Source of the DNA: an uncultured Bacteroidota bacterium
Lineage (GTDB): Bacteria; Bacteroidota; Bacteroidia; Chitinophagales; Chitinophagaceae
Assembly (NCBI GenBank): GCA_946479615.1
Contig: CAMLGR010000019.1
Coordinates: forward strand, 1 to 45,124
Reading direction: 5' to 3'
Length of the DNA: 45,124 nt
Under the pieces are notes generated by a model. That model saw nothing but the letters and a program-made list of their open reading frames with translations, was not told where the DNA came from and ran no database searches. The position numbers were made by a program, and so were the translations under genes. Each line of letters opens with the position of its first letter. Within the stretch, counting starts at the first letter, position 1. Below, in pieces: positions 27,161 through 34,888 of the stretch.

Positions 27161-27178
27161 CCTGCCAGGGCCGGCAGG
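27161..27178 (-). other. Small hairpin in the leader of the GH18-NodB-GT2 gene
   Basis: CCTGCC-AGGGCC-GGCAGG, a 6-bp GC stem with a 6-nt loop, centred about 28 nt before the ATG at 27141. It lies in the predicted leader and could affect translation initiation; no further evidence. Confidence 0.35.
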
Positions 27179-27190
27179 TCATGAGTGGTA

Positions 27191-27219
27191 AAAATTTATT
27201 AAAAAGAGTACGGATCAAA
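27191..27219 (-). promoter_or_regulatory. Predicted promoter of the GH18-NodB-GT2 gene
   Basis: On the leftward strand TTTG (27216-27219), 17 bp spacer, TAAATTTT (27191-27198), one mismatch to TAnnTTTG. It lies 50 bp before the start codon and directly after the kinase gene's candidate terminator. Confidence 0.5.
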
Positions 27220-27223
27220 AACT

Positions 27224-27252
27224 CCCCTGGAGGACCAGCGCCCTGTCAGGGG
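27224..27252 (-). terminator. Candidate terminator after the hybrid kinase gene
   Basis: CCCCTG (27224-27229) pairs with CAGGGG (27247-27252); the GC-rich loop can form a second small stem. On the leftward strand a TTTTT run follows within 3 nt. It lies about 150 bp after the kinase stop. Confidence 0.5.
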
Positions 27253-27404
27253 TAGATTATTGCTGATAAAAAGATTCAGGTATAAAGCTATAGCAGGGAT
27301 AGTAGCTATAAAAGCCAGAATCGTTGGAAAGGCAAAAGCGGTCGGTGAAAAGGATTGGGGATGCAATTCCCAGGCATATCGCTCTGGGTAATGGGACCAA
27401 TAAG

Positions 27405-29600
27405 CTATAAAGTTCTATAAAAATGACTGGCTTCTTCCATAGCGGAAAAACAGATATTTCTTAATGCCGCGATTTTTTGATGAAGCGACGTTTCTCCGGG
27501 TTTGCTGTATTCAATTTCATCGAGGTAAGGCTGAAGAAGATCGTTAAGTCCCATAACAGAAACCGACGTCTTCATATTATGTGCTATTTGAGAAAGTTGT
27601 GCAAAATCCTTTTGACCGAGCGCTTTTTCCAACGCCTGCAAATCCTCAGGTATGGCCTCTAAAAATTGCCCGGTGACTGTTTTCTCATATTCAGTATTCC
27701 CATTACTCACCTCGCGCATATATTGCAGGTTGATGTATTTATACCCGGGTGTACTTACGGGAACTTTTGAATTTACCGGTAAAGAGTGAAGTTGCTCCTG
27801 TTGGATAAATCCGCTGATGATCCTGTACAACTGATCTTCCCGTATCGGCTTGGAAATATATTCATCCATTCCTGCACTTAAACATTTCTCCCTTTCACCC
27901 GGCAATGCATGTGCTGTCATAGCAACTACCGGCATATCAAGTTTCAGATCATGTCTTATCTGTTGTGTAGCCGTGTATCCATCCATCTCCGGCATCTGGA
28001 TATCCATGAGGATAAGATCATAATTCCTTGTTCTGAGTTTATCGATGGCCTGTTTGCCGTTATTGACCATATCAAACGATAATTTCCAGCTCTTGAATAA
28101 ATGTTCGATCAGGCTTTGATTGATCTCGTTATCTTCCACCACCAGCACATGCACTTTTTCAAAAGAAGGATGAGTATTTATGATTGATTCCGCTTTAACA
28201 GGAATGGCAGATTGATCAACTGATATTTTATAAGGGATAATAATGCTGAACCTGGTTCCTTTACCCGGTTCGCTTTCTACGTTTATATCTCCTTTCTGAA
28301 GAAATACAAGATCTTTTACAATTGATAATCCCAGTCCTGTACCACCGTATTTCCGGGTGATAGAATCTTCGGCCTGCCGGAAACGTTCAAAAATACCGGC
28401 CAGGTGTTCTTTATCGATACCAATACCCGTATCTGTTACCGCAATACCAGCCTGGATCACTCCCTGACTGATTCCTCTATTAGTTATAGCAACTGTAATG
28501 GATCCTTTTTGTGTAAACTTGACTGAATTACCAATCAGGTTGATCAATACCTGGGTGAGCCGTGTAGCATCACCTTCCAGGATATCAGGAACCGATTCTT
28601 CTACAGTGGCATGAAACTGCAATTTCTTTTCCCTGATCTTTTCATGAAACATGGTTTCTACGGAATATAATAACCCGCGGATACTGAACGGTGCAGATTC
28701 TATCCTCATCATGCCTGCTTCAATTTTTGACAGATCCAGTATATCATTAATGATCGTAAGCAAATTTTCACCCGATCCCTGTATGGCCTGTACATAAATA
28801 CCTGCATCGGGATCCAGTTGTTTTTTCTTTAGCAGATTTGTAAAACCAAGTATTGCATTCATGGGTGTACGGATCTCATGGCTCATATTGGTCAGGAAGT
28901 TTTCTTTGACGTTCGCTGCTTCCCGTACTTTTTTCTCCGATGCATCCAATTGTTCGATCAGTTGGTTCTGTTGCCCGATCCGGTTGATGATGGACCAGAA
29001 TAAGGCAGCTCCGCTGATCAGTACCAGTGTTATCAGAACCGTTCCCCAGGTTCGCGCCTGCTGCCCGCTTTTATCAATAGAATTGGTAATAGCAGAAAGT
29101 AATTGCTGCCGGCTGCTATCGATCTTATTAGCATATACGGCGATCTGCTCGGTGAGTTCCCGGCTCCGCGGGTCTCTTATCAATTTTTCTGCTGCTGCTT
29201 TGCCACTCAAATGAAGGCTGTCCAGTATCTGATCGCTGTACCGCAATTTTTCACGTACATAAAAATCAAGCCTGTCTATGAATTTAACGGAGCTGTCATC
29301 ATCATTTATTTTCTGAAGTTTGTCCAGGTTGGCCTGTACATCGGTCACCTGTTTTTCCAGGCCTTGTACACGGGAAGTATCATTGGCATCGACTGCGCCC
29401 CGGACTTTGTTAGCTACCGTAATAATATCCTTTTCCAGTTCCTGCAGTTCCTTGCCTACCCTGAACTCGTCAAGTAACTTCTGATTTCCGTCGATCAGCG
29501 CATTGATATTCTTGGCAGAATTGTACTGAACATAAATCAATAAGAGATTGCCCGTAATAAAGGCCGCCAGAATATAGTAGACAATCCTTTTACTGGTCAT
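27405..29600 (-). CDS. Hybrid sensor histidine kinase with receiver and HPt domains
   Basis: 731 residues. Two membrane helices (about 7-25 and 186-205) flank a helical CHASE3-like periplasmic domain. The phosphoacceptor is H241 in NMSHEIRTPMNAI; the ATPase domain shows N358, DTGIGI (390-395) and GTGLGL (420-425). A receiver domain follows with D533 (LMDIQMPEMDGY) and K584. The C-terminal HPt domain has H674 (IAHNMKTSV). This BarA/ArcB-like layout can run a complete His-Asp-His relay and needs an outside response regulator. The only candidate nearby is the LytTR regulator on the opposite strand 527 bp away. The signal is unknown. Confidence 0.95.
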   Translation of the reverse strand: MTSKRIVYYILAAFITGNLLLIYVQYNSAKNINALIDGNQKLLDEFRVGKELQELEKDIITVANKVRGAVDANDTSRVQGLEKQVTDVQANLDKLQKINDDDSSVKFIDRLDFYVREKLRYSDQILDSLHLSGKAAAEKLIRDPRSRELTEQIAVYANKIDSSRQQLLSAITNSIDKSGQQARTWGTVLITLVLISGAALFWSIINRIGQQNQLIEQLDASEKKVREAANVKENFLTNMSHEIRTPMNAILGFTNLLKKKQLDPDAGIYVQAIQGSGENLLTIINDILDLSKIEAGMMRIESAPFSIRGLLYSVETMFHEKIREKKLQFHATVEESVPDILEGDATRLTQVLINLIGNSVKFTQKGSITVAITNRGISQGVIQAGIAVTDTGIGIDKEHLAGIFERFRQAEDSITRKYGGTGLGLSIVKDLVFLQKGDINVESEPGKGTRFSIIIPYKISVDQSAIPVKAESIINTHPSFEKVHVLVVEDNEINQSLIEHLFKSWKLSFDMVNNGKQAIDKLRTRNYDLILMDIQMPEMDGYTATQQIRHDLKLDMPVVAMTAHALPGEREKCLSAGMDEYISKPIREDQLYRIISGFIQQEQLHSLPVNSKVPVSTPGYKYINLQYMREVSNGNTEYEKTVTGQFLEAIPEDLQALEKALGQKDFAQLSQIAHNMKTSVSVMGLNDLLQPYLDEIEYSKPGETSLHQKIAALRNICFSAMEEASHFYRTL

Positions 29601-29626
29601 TGTGCAAGGTTATCCGCTAATTTAGT

Positions 29627-29836
29627 TTAAAAATGTTTGTGCTTATCCGAAGAAGGAAGTTTCAGGTAATGGAGAAGGAAAAAAATGAGCAGGAGAATGC
29701 TGCCGATAATAGCGCTGGCCAGCAAGGTGATCGGCCAGCCATGAACGCTGTTATCGATCATTTTTAAAAAGAGAAAGGAAAGTACGATCAATAAAAGGGT
29801 GTCAGCAAAAAATAATATAGTATAAACGATCTTCAT
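29627..29836 (-). CDS. Small two-helix membrane protein
   Basis: 69 residues starting MKIVYTILFFADTLLLIVLS and ending with a His/Lys-rich tail (SSDKHKHF). Two hydrophobic helices are separated by a short loop (DNSVHGWP). The frame is open 77 codons further upstream, but that part lacks protein character and runs through a terminator-like hairpin, so I prefer the ATG at 29836. It is 26 bp before the kinase gene on the same strand and may be cotranscribed with it. Function unknown. Confidence 0.55.
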   Translation of the reverse strand: MKIVYTILFFADTLLLIVLSFLFLKMIDNSVHGWPITLLASAIIGSILLLIFFLLHYLKLPSSDKHKHF

Positions 29837-29846
29837 TTTTAAAATA

Positions 29847-29868
29847 AGCCCCGGTAAAGACCGGGGCT
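29847..29868 (-). terminator. GC-rich hairpin 10 nt before the small membrane protein
   Basis: Perfect 8-bp stem AGCCCCGG / CCGGGGCT with a 6-nt loop, followed on the leftward strand by TTATTTT and then the ATG. It looks like an intrinsic terminator or attenuator in the leader of the membrane-protein/kinase genes. Confidence 0.55.
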
Positions 29869-30126
29869 GAAACCAAAACCACATGCTAAAATGAGAAAAA
29901 ATATCTAAGAACTTCTCAATTGATATACAATTACATCTCAAAAGTATTCCTGAAAAGCCCACCGGCATAGTCCGAATCGCTGAACAGGCATTTTCAATCG
30001 TTGAAAACGCGGATTTGACGGTCTGACCATAAAAGCGCGGAAAACAGAGGGAAAGCAAAGAGCACATTTACTTCCACGCTGTTCTTTCCTTCTCTGCCAA
30101 ATCATATTTCCTGTTATCTTTATTCC

Positions 30127-30819
30127 ATGAATTGCCTCATCGTAGATGATAATAAAATCGCCCGGACAACCATGAAGCAGCTGGCAAGCCAGGTAAAGGA
30201 TATCACGATCGCCGGTGAATGCGCTGATGCTATGAGCGCGTACAGTCTTTTACAGGAAACCCCGGTAGATGTGCTGTTGCTGGATATCGAAATGCCTGGC
30301 ATGACGGGCCTGGAACTGACGCGTCACCTGAAAGAAAGACCGATCATCATTTTCACTACATCAAAAAAAGAATATGCGGTAGAAGCTTTTGAATTGAATG
30401 TGGCCGATTATATCGTAAAACCGGTAACACCTTCCCGTTTTATACAGGCGATCGACCGGGCACGTGATATCCTCGAAAGCAATAAGGAACAAATGGATCT
30501 GGCCGGGGATGAATTTATTTTTATCCGCGATTCCAATGTAGTGCGCCGGCTGAAACTGGATGATATATTGTTTGCAGAAGCGATGGGCGATTATGTAAAA
30601 CTACATACGGCTCAAAAATTCTACGCGATCCATACCAAATTAAAATCGGTTGAAGAAAGATTACCTGCGGGTAAATTTCAGCGGGTGCATCGTTCCTTTA
30701 TAGTAGCCATCAGTAAAATAGATACCATACAGGATGGCGCACTGATCATACACAATAAGCCGATCCCTGTTGCAGATGCTTACCGCGCCATATTGAATAA
30801 GCGGATGAATATTTTGTGA
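30127..30819 (+). CDS. LytTR family response regulator
   Basis: 230 residues. The receiver domain (1-118) has the acidic pair D7/D8, phosphoacceptor D53 (LLLDIEMPGM), and K98 (YIVKPV). The LytTR DNA-binding domain (about 128-228) shows FIFIRDSNVVRRLKLDDILF, AMGDYVKLHT and FQRVHRSFIVAISKI. Such regulators in Bacteroidota are normally paired with a LytS-type (His_kinase) sensor, which is absent here; the hybrid kinase nearby is the only kinase in the window. It converges on the esterase gene with an 8-bp gap. Confidence 0.95.
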   Translation: MNCLIVDDNKIARTTMKQLASQVKDITIAGECADAMSAYSLLQETPVDVLLLDIEMPGMTGLELTRHLKERPIIIFTTSKKEYAVEAFELNVADYIVKPVTPSRFIQAIDRARDILESNKEQMDLAGDEFIFIRDSNVVRRLKLDDILFAEAMGDYVKLHTAQKFYAIHTKLKSVEERLPAGKFQRVHRSFIVAISKIDTIQDGALIIHNKPIPVADAYRAILNKRMNIL

Positions 30820-30827
30820 GCTTTTTC

Positions 30828-31610
30828 TTATTTACTCCATCCCCATTTTAAGAATTCAGGCATGACCCTGGCCCAGGTAGGAATATCATGTCTCCCATCG
30901 GCCATTTCAACATACCTTATATCGCGGTCACGATCATATCCTTTTTGCACCAGTTCATGAATGACATCCAGTGTATCATCAATAGAATCGATGATCCCAT
31001 TATTATTCCGATCCATCGTTTCATCCATATTGCCGCATTGAAAAAAGAATTTCAATCCCGGTTGATAATTTCCATGCCGTATCAGCTGATGCATGATCCG
31101 GTGCTTATTATCATCGTATTCTTTTTCGGTCTGATCGATACTGCGCCACCAAAAAGAACCAGAGAACAATCCCAATCTGGTAAACTCCCCGGCATGCGTC
31201 CAGGCAATATCCAGTGCACTCAGGGCACCCAGTGAAAAACCGGCAAATGCCTTTTCTTTAAAAGAAGCAAGCTGGTACCGTTGCCGGATATAGGGCAACA
31301 ATTCTTCTAAAATAAAGGCTGTATAAAGACCGGCCCTGGCGCCCTGCCCCAGGTAATCGGGCTGTGAGCTGACCCCATATTCCATTTTCCTGTCTTTCCC
31401 GGTATGAATAGCGGCACAAAGCACGGGTTCTATCAGTCCGCCGCTGTATAATTCGTCCAAAATGGCTTCCAGTCCCAGTTCTGCCATATTCTGACCATCA
31501 TTGATCAGGAGCAGGTTAGCACCAGCAGCAGGAAGATCAGGGGGGCAAAAAAAATCGATAGTAACATCCCTCCCGAGGCGTGGAGAGGCAAGAATAGCAG
31601 TTTCAGGCAT
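30828..31610 (-). CDS. Alpha/beta-hydrolase esterase (esterase D / Fes-like)
   Basis: 260 residues from the ATG at 31610. A TTG at 31718 would extend the protein across the divergent promoter, so it is unlikely. The nucleophile elbow is GFSLGALSA, typical of the putative esterase (D/Fes) family; the conserved LLLINDGQN forms the early strand. DGRHDIPTW near the C-terminus contains the expected catalytic His. No signal peptide is present, so it should be cytoplasmic. It diverges from the ATP-grasp operon 122 bp away. It could remove an ester or thioester from the product of that operon, which is inference. Confidence 0.85.
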   Translation of the reverse strand: MPETAILASPRLGRDVTIDFFCPPDLPAAGANLLLINDGQNMAELGLEAILDELYSGGLIEPVLCAAIHTGKDRKMEYGVSSQPDYLGQGARAGLYTAFILEELLPYIRQRYQLASFKEKAFAGFSLGALSALDIAWTHAGEFTRLGLFSGSFWWRSIDQTEKEYDDNKHRIMHQLIRHGNYQPGLKFFFQCGNMDETMDRNNNGIIDSIDDTLDVIHELVQKGYDRDRDIRYVEMADGRHDIPTWARVMPEFLKWGWSK

Positions 31611-31658
31611 GGGGCCAAAAATAAGAAATTCGACTGTCTGCCAAGCCCTGCCGAAACA

Positions 31659-31690
31659 TTTGTTTATGTCCTTCTTAAAAAATAAATTTG
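31659..31690 (+). promoter_or_regulatory. Promoter of the ATP-grasp / Uma2 / GCS2 operon
   Basis: TTTG (31659-31662), 20-bp spacer, TAAATTTG (31683-31690): a full match to the Bacteroidota primary-sigma promoter TTTG...TAnnTTTG. It leaves a leader of roughly 35 nt before the ATP-grasp ATG. It is the clearest promoter in the window. Confidence 0.78.
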
Positions 31691-31732
31691 GTAAGCCCCG
31701 GTACTGCTTACTATTCAACTTAAAAAACGTCT

Positions 31733-32683
31733 ATGAAGAAAATTGGAATCCTGCATGGCAAGGAACGTTCATTTCCCGAAGCTTTTGTAGCAAGAATCAA
31801 CAGTAAAAATATCCCCGGAATTATAGCAGAGCCTGTACGGATCGATAAGTCGATGCAGGGCGAACCGAGTGGTTACTCCGTGATCATCGACCGTATTTCG
31901 CAGGATGTGCCTTTTTACCGGACCTGGCTCAAAAATGCGGCCCTGACCGGCACCGCTGTGATCAATAATCCTTTCTGGTGGAGCGCCGATGATAAATATT
32001 TCAATAATTGCCTGATGACAAAAGTGAATGTACCGGTTCCCAAGACCGTTATTATTCCTTCCCGTGATCTGCCGGATGATACGACAGATGATTCTTTCAG
32101 CAACCTCGCTTTCCCATTGGACTGGGATTCGATCTTCAAATATGTCGGTTTCCCGGCCTACATGAAACCGTTTGCCGGCGGCGGATGGAAACACGTGTAT
32201 AAATTAAGAAGTGCCGAAGAATTTTTCCAAAAACATGCTGAAACAGGGCAACTGGTAATGCTGTTACAGGAAGAAATTGTGTTCGAAGAATACTATCGTT
32301 GTTATTGCATCGGTGGTAAATATGTACGTATTATGCCTTACGAACCACGCAACCCGCATCACCTGCGTTATGTGGCTGATTTTTCACCAACGCCGGATAA
32401 ACTGCAACTGATGACGGATATTGTTTTATTGATCAATAAATATCTCGGGTATGATTTCAATACGGTAGAATTGGCGGTACGCAATGGTGTTCCCTATGCG
32501 ATTGATTTCTGCAACCCGGCGCCGGATGCTGAACGCACCAGCGTGGGAGAAGAAAATTTTGAATGGGTAGTAGAAACGGCAGCTAATTATGCGATTGAAA
32601 AGGCCACGAATAACGACGGTGGAGACAATCTTACCTGGGGCGAATATGTGAAAAGAAGCAGTTCAAAAATCCCCTTAGCTTAA
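31733..32683 (+). CDS. ATP-grasp (RimK-like) ligase
   Basis: 316 residues. The N-terminal third is a pre-ATP-grasp fold (MKKIGILHGKERSFPEAFVA). The ATP-grasp core shows GFPAYMKPFAGGGWKHVYKL with K145 and the glycine loop, a QEEI hinge at 179-182, and a metal site ELAVRNGVPYAIDFCNPAPD with E246, D258 and N261. Enzymes of this group join a carboxylate to an amine or thiol through an acyl-phosphate. The stop codon shares one base with the start of the Uma2 gene, and the third gene is a second type of carboxylate-amine ligase. Two different ligases in one operon suggest stepwise building of a small peptide-like compound. Substrates are unknown. Confidence 0.85.
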   Translation: MKKIGILHGKERSFPEAFVARINSKNIPGIIAEPVRIDKSMQGEPSGYSVIIDRISQDVPFYRTWLKNAALTGTAVINNPFWWSADDKYFNNCLMTKVNVPVPKTVIIPSRDLPDDTTDDSFSNLAFPLDWDSIFKYVGFPAYMKPFAGGGWKHVYKLRSAEEFFQKHAETGQLVMLLQEEIVFEEYYRCYCIGGKYVRIMPYEPRNPHHLRYVADFSPTPDKLQLMTDIVLLINKYLGYDFNTVELAVRNGVPYAIDFCNPAPDAERTSVGEENFEWVVETAANYAIEKATNNDGGDNLTWGEYVKRSSSKIPLA

Positions 32684-33309
32684 TGTTTACCATATACGAC
32701 ACCGAAAATGACAGGTTCACCACCATAGAAGAACCTGATCCTGCCGGCCATTACACTTATTCAGATTACCTGCAATGGAAATTTGAAGAAAGGCTGGAAC
32801 TTTTTCATGGCCGCATTTTCAAACTTTGCGCGCCGAATGCCAAACACCAGGCGATCGCGGGAAATATTTATTCCGCGGTCACCAGTTTCCGCGAGGGAAA
32901 AAATTATCAGGCTTTTATGCCACCGTTCCTTGTACGGTTACCATCCGGCAATAAAAAAAAGGATGAAGATATCACTACTGTTCTGCAACCGGATATTTGC
33001 CTGCTTTGCGATGAATCGATCAAAGATGAAAAGGGTTGCTGTGGTGCTCCGGATCTTGTAATTGAAATTCTATCACCCGGGAATTCAAATAAAGAGATCA
33101 ATGTAAAAGCGAGACTGTATGAAGAAAGCGGTGTTAAAGAATACTGGATCGTATTTCCCGAGGAGGAATGTATTGCTGTCTATAAATCAAATGAAGAAAG
33201 AAAATATAGCGCCGCTGTTTTATACGCCGGTCGTCAATGCATAAAAAGTTCAGCGATAGAAGGATTGATCATTAACACTAAAGATATTTTTATCAAAAAT
33301 TCACTATGA
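32683..33309 (+). CDS. Uma2 family endonuclease-like protein
   Basis: 208 residues. It has the Uma2 (DUF820) PD-(D/E)xK-type layout: YTYSDYLQW and ERLELFHGRIFKL at the N-terminus, LQPDICLLCD (D104), DLVIEILSPGNS (E128) and KARLYEESGVKEYWIV. These acidic residues form the predicted metal site. Uma2 proteins are abundant in cyanobacteria and occur across Bacteroidota; their biological role is not settled. Its start overlaps the ATP-grasp stop by 1 nt and its stop overlaps the GCS2 start by 4 nt, so it is firmly built into a ligase operon. No nuclease target is evident, so it may act on a non-DNA substrate or be a recent insertion; both are open. Confidence 0.88.
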   Translation: MFTIYDTENDRFTTIEEPDPAGHYTYSDYLQWKFEERLELFHGRIFKLCAPNAKHQAIAGNIYSAVTSFREGKNYQAFMPPFLVRLPSGNKKKDEDITTVLQPDICLLCDESIKDEKGCCGAPDLVIEILSPGNSNKEINVKARLYEESGVKEYWIVFPEEECIAVYKSNEERKYSAAVLYAGRQCIKSSAIEGLIINTKDIFIKNSL

Positions 33310-34415
33310 CGTTAAACTATAAAGGATTCACGCTGGGTGTGGAAGAAGAATATATGGTGCTCGACCCCGAGACAAGAGAATTGAAGAGCCATGAGCAAAA
33401 GATCGTTCACGAAGGGCAAAAGGTGATCAAGGATAAAGTAAAAGCAGAAATGCACCAGGCAGTCGTGGAAGTGGGCACGGATATCTGCCAGGACATTGAT
33501 GAAGCGCATCGTGATGTATCTGCATTACGAAAAACGATCGGCGACATTGCACATGGCCTCGGATTGGGAATGGGCGCTTCGGGTACTCACCCGTTCAGTC
33601 ATTGGGAAAGACAACTGATCACAGATCATGTACGTTATAATGAAATCGTTAATGAATTACAGGAAGCCGCCCGTAGCAACCTGATCTTCGGACTGCACGT
33701 ACATGTAGGTATGGAAAGCCGTGAGATGGCGAATCATATTGCAAATTCAACACGCTATTTTTTACCGCATATCTATGCACTCAGCACCAATTCCCCTTTC
33801 TGGGAAGGAAGATCAACCGGCTATAAATCTTTCCGCACCAAAGTATTTGATAAATTTCCACGTACAGGCATACCTGATGCGTTTGAAAGTATCGAAGCCT
33901 ACGATAATTATGTCAAACTCCTGATCAAGACCAATTGTATTGACAATGCCAAGAAGATCTGGTGGGACCTGCGTGTGCATCCCTTCTTCAATACAGTAGA
34001 ATTCCGCATCTGCGATATACCCATGACAGTAGACGAAACGATCGCGATCGCCGCTTTATTCCAGGCGATATGCGCACGTATTTATATGCTGCGTTCGAAA
34101 AATCTAAATTTCATTCAATACTCCCGTCCTTTATTAAATGAAAATAAATGGCGGGCCAGCCGGTATGGTGTAGATGGCTACCTGATCGATTTTGGCAAGG
34201 AAGAAGAAGTCAATACCCGCGCGCTGATCTATGAACTATTGGATTTTATCGACCCTGTTTTAGATCACTTGGGCAGCCGCCACCGCGTAGCGTATGTCCA
34301 TAAGATCCTTGAAGGAGGAACAGGCGCTGACCGGCAATTGGCTGTATTTGAAAAAACCAAAAGTCTGCCGGCAGTGGTGGATTATATTCAATCGCAATAC
34401 CTGGCAGGCATTTAA
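33306..34415 (+). CDS. Carboxylate-amine ligase, GCS2 / YbdK family
   Basis: 369 residues. Family motifs are FTLGVEEEYMVLD (E13-E15), QAVVEVGTDIC, ASGTHPFSHW (H95), LIFGLHVHVGM (H131, H133) and NTVEFRICD. This is the glutamate-cysteine ligase type 2 fold. YbdK relatives show weak gamma-glutamyl-cysteine synthesis, but in gene clusters they often serve as specialised amidoligases. The start overlaps the Uma2 stop (ATGA). A strong terminator follows 32 bp after the stop, closing the operon. Confidence 0.92.
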   Translation: MTLNYKGFTLGVEEEYMVLDPETRELKSHEQKIVHEGQKVIKDKVKAEMHQAVVEVGTDICQDIDEAHRDVSALRKTIGDIAHGLGLGMGASGTHPFSHWERQLITDHVRYNEIVNELQEAARSNLIFGLHVHVGMESREMANHIANSTRYFLPHIYALSTNSPFWEGRSTGYKSFRTKVFDKFPRTGIPDAFESIEAYDNYVKLLIKTNCIDNAKKIWWDLRVHPFFNTVEFRICDIPMTVDETIAIAALFQAICARIYMLRSKNLNFIQYSRPLLNENKWRASRYGVDGYLIDFGKEEEVNTRALIYELLDFIDPVLDHLGSRHRVAYVHKILEGGTGADRQLAVFEKTKSLPAVVDYIQSQYLAGI

Positions 34416-34447
34416 TCACCGGATATATTCTTTTATTAAATAGTTTT

Positions 34448-34482
34448 GAGGTTATCATTTATCGTGATAACCTCATTTTTTT
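34448..34482 (+). terminator. Intrinsic terminator of the ATP-grasp/Uma2/GCS2 operon
   Basis: Perfect 10-bp stem GAGGTTATCA (34448-34457) / TGATAACCTC (34465-34474), 7-nt loop, then A and seven T (34476-34482). The tautomerase gene starts only 12 bp after the T-run. Confidence 0.93.
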
Positions 34483-34494
34483 AAACCCCTTACT

Positions 34495-34695
34495 ATGCCT
34501 TTCGTAAATATCAAGGTCACCCGTGATGGTGTTACCAAAGAACAAAAAGCACAATTGATCGCTGGTGTAACAGAACTTCTGAAAACGGTTCTTAATAAAG
34601 ATCCGAATACAACATTCGTGATCATCGATGAAGTAGACACCGACAACTGGGGTGTTGCCGGCGAACAGGTCACGGAAAGAAGAAAACGAAAATAA
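34495..34695 (+). CDS. 4-oxalocrotonate tautomerase family protein
   Basis: 66 residues. It starts MPFVNIKVTRDGVTKEQKAQ, so removal of Met exposes the catalytic Pro1. The length and the alpha/beta pattern fit the small 4-OT subfamily, which acts as homo-hexamers. DEVDTDNWGVAGEQVTERR matches the C-terminal region. The true substrate cannot be told from sequence; these proteins often tautomerise small keto-enol compounds. No promoter fits between the upstream terminator and the start, so it is probably expressed by read-through. Repeat DNA follows directly after the stop. Confidence 0.9.
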   Translation: MPFVNIKVTRDGVTKEQKAQLIAGVTELLKTVLNKDPNTTFVIIDEVDTDNWGVAGEQVTERRKRK

Positions 34696-34832
34696 CTCTG
34701 CGGTTCTCTGTGGTATATGCCCTATAGTAAGATACCAGATTAAAGCATTTAGTATTGAGAACTTATGAATAGAAGCTCTCTAACAAGAATTATATGCAGA
34801 GGGCCACAGAGAATACACAGAGGACCGCAGAG
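34696..34832. repeat. Inverted-repeat element made of CAGAG modules
   Basis: The left end CTCTGCGGTTCTCTGTGG (34696-34713) is the reverse complement of CCACAGAGAA plus CCGCAGAG at the right end (34804-34832); the right end has an 11-nt insert carrying one more CACAGAG module. About 90 bp of AT-rich DNA without a gene lies between. It is a small palindromic, non-coding element (MITE- or REP-like) placed exactly at the tautomerase stop. The same module order occurs at the window's left edge. Confidence 0.7.
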
Positions 34833-34868
34833 AAAAAAGGCAAAACCAATGATGATTTTGCCTTTTTT
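34833..34868. terminator. Bidirectional terminator
   Basis: 13-bp perfect stem AAAAAAGGCAAAA (34833-34845) / TTTTGCCTTTTTT (34856-34868) with a 10-nt loop; each strand ends in a T-run. It serves the leftward DUF4082 protein gene and the rightward tautomerase gene. Confidence 0.87.
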
Positions 34869-34888
34869 CTTAAGAGGTGATTATTTTC

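Noticed and set aside
29837..30067. N-terminal extension of the small membrane protein to 30067
   Set aside because: It needs a non-ATG start, crosses a terminator-like hairpin and adds a Cys/Phe-rich stretch without family character.
31611..31718. N-terminal extension of the esterase to a TTG at 31718
   Set aside because: It would cover the very clear divergent promoter at 31659-31690.
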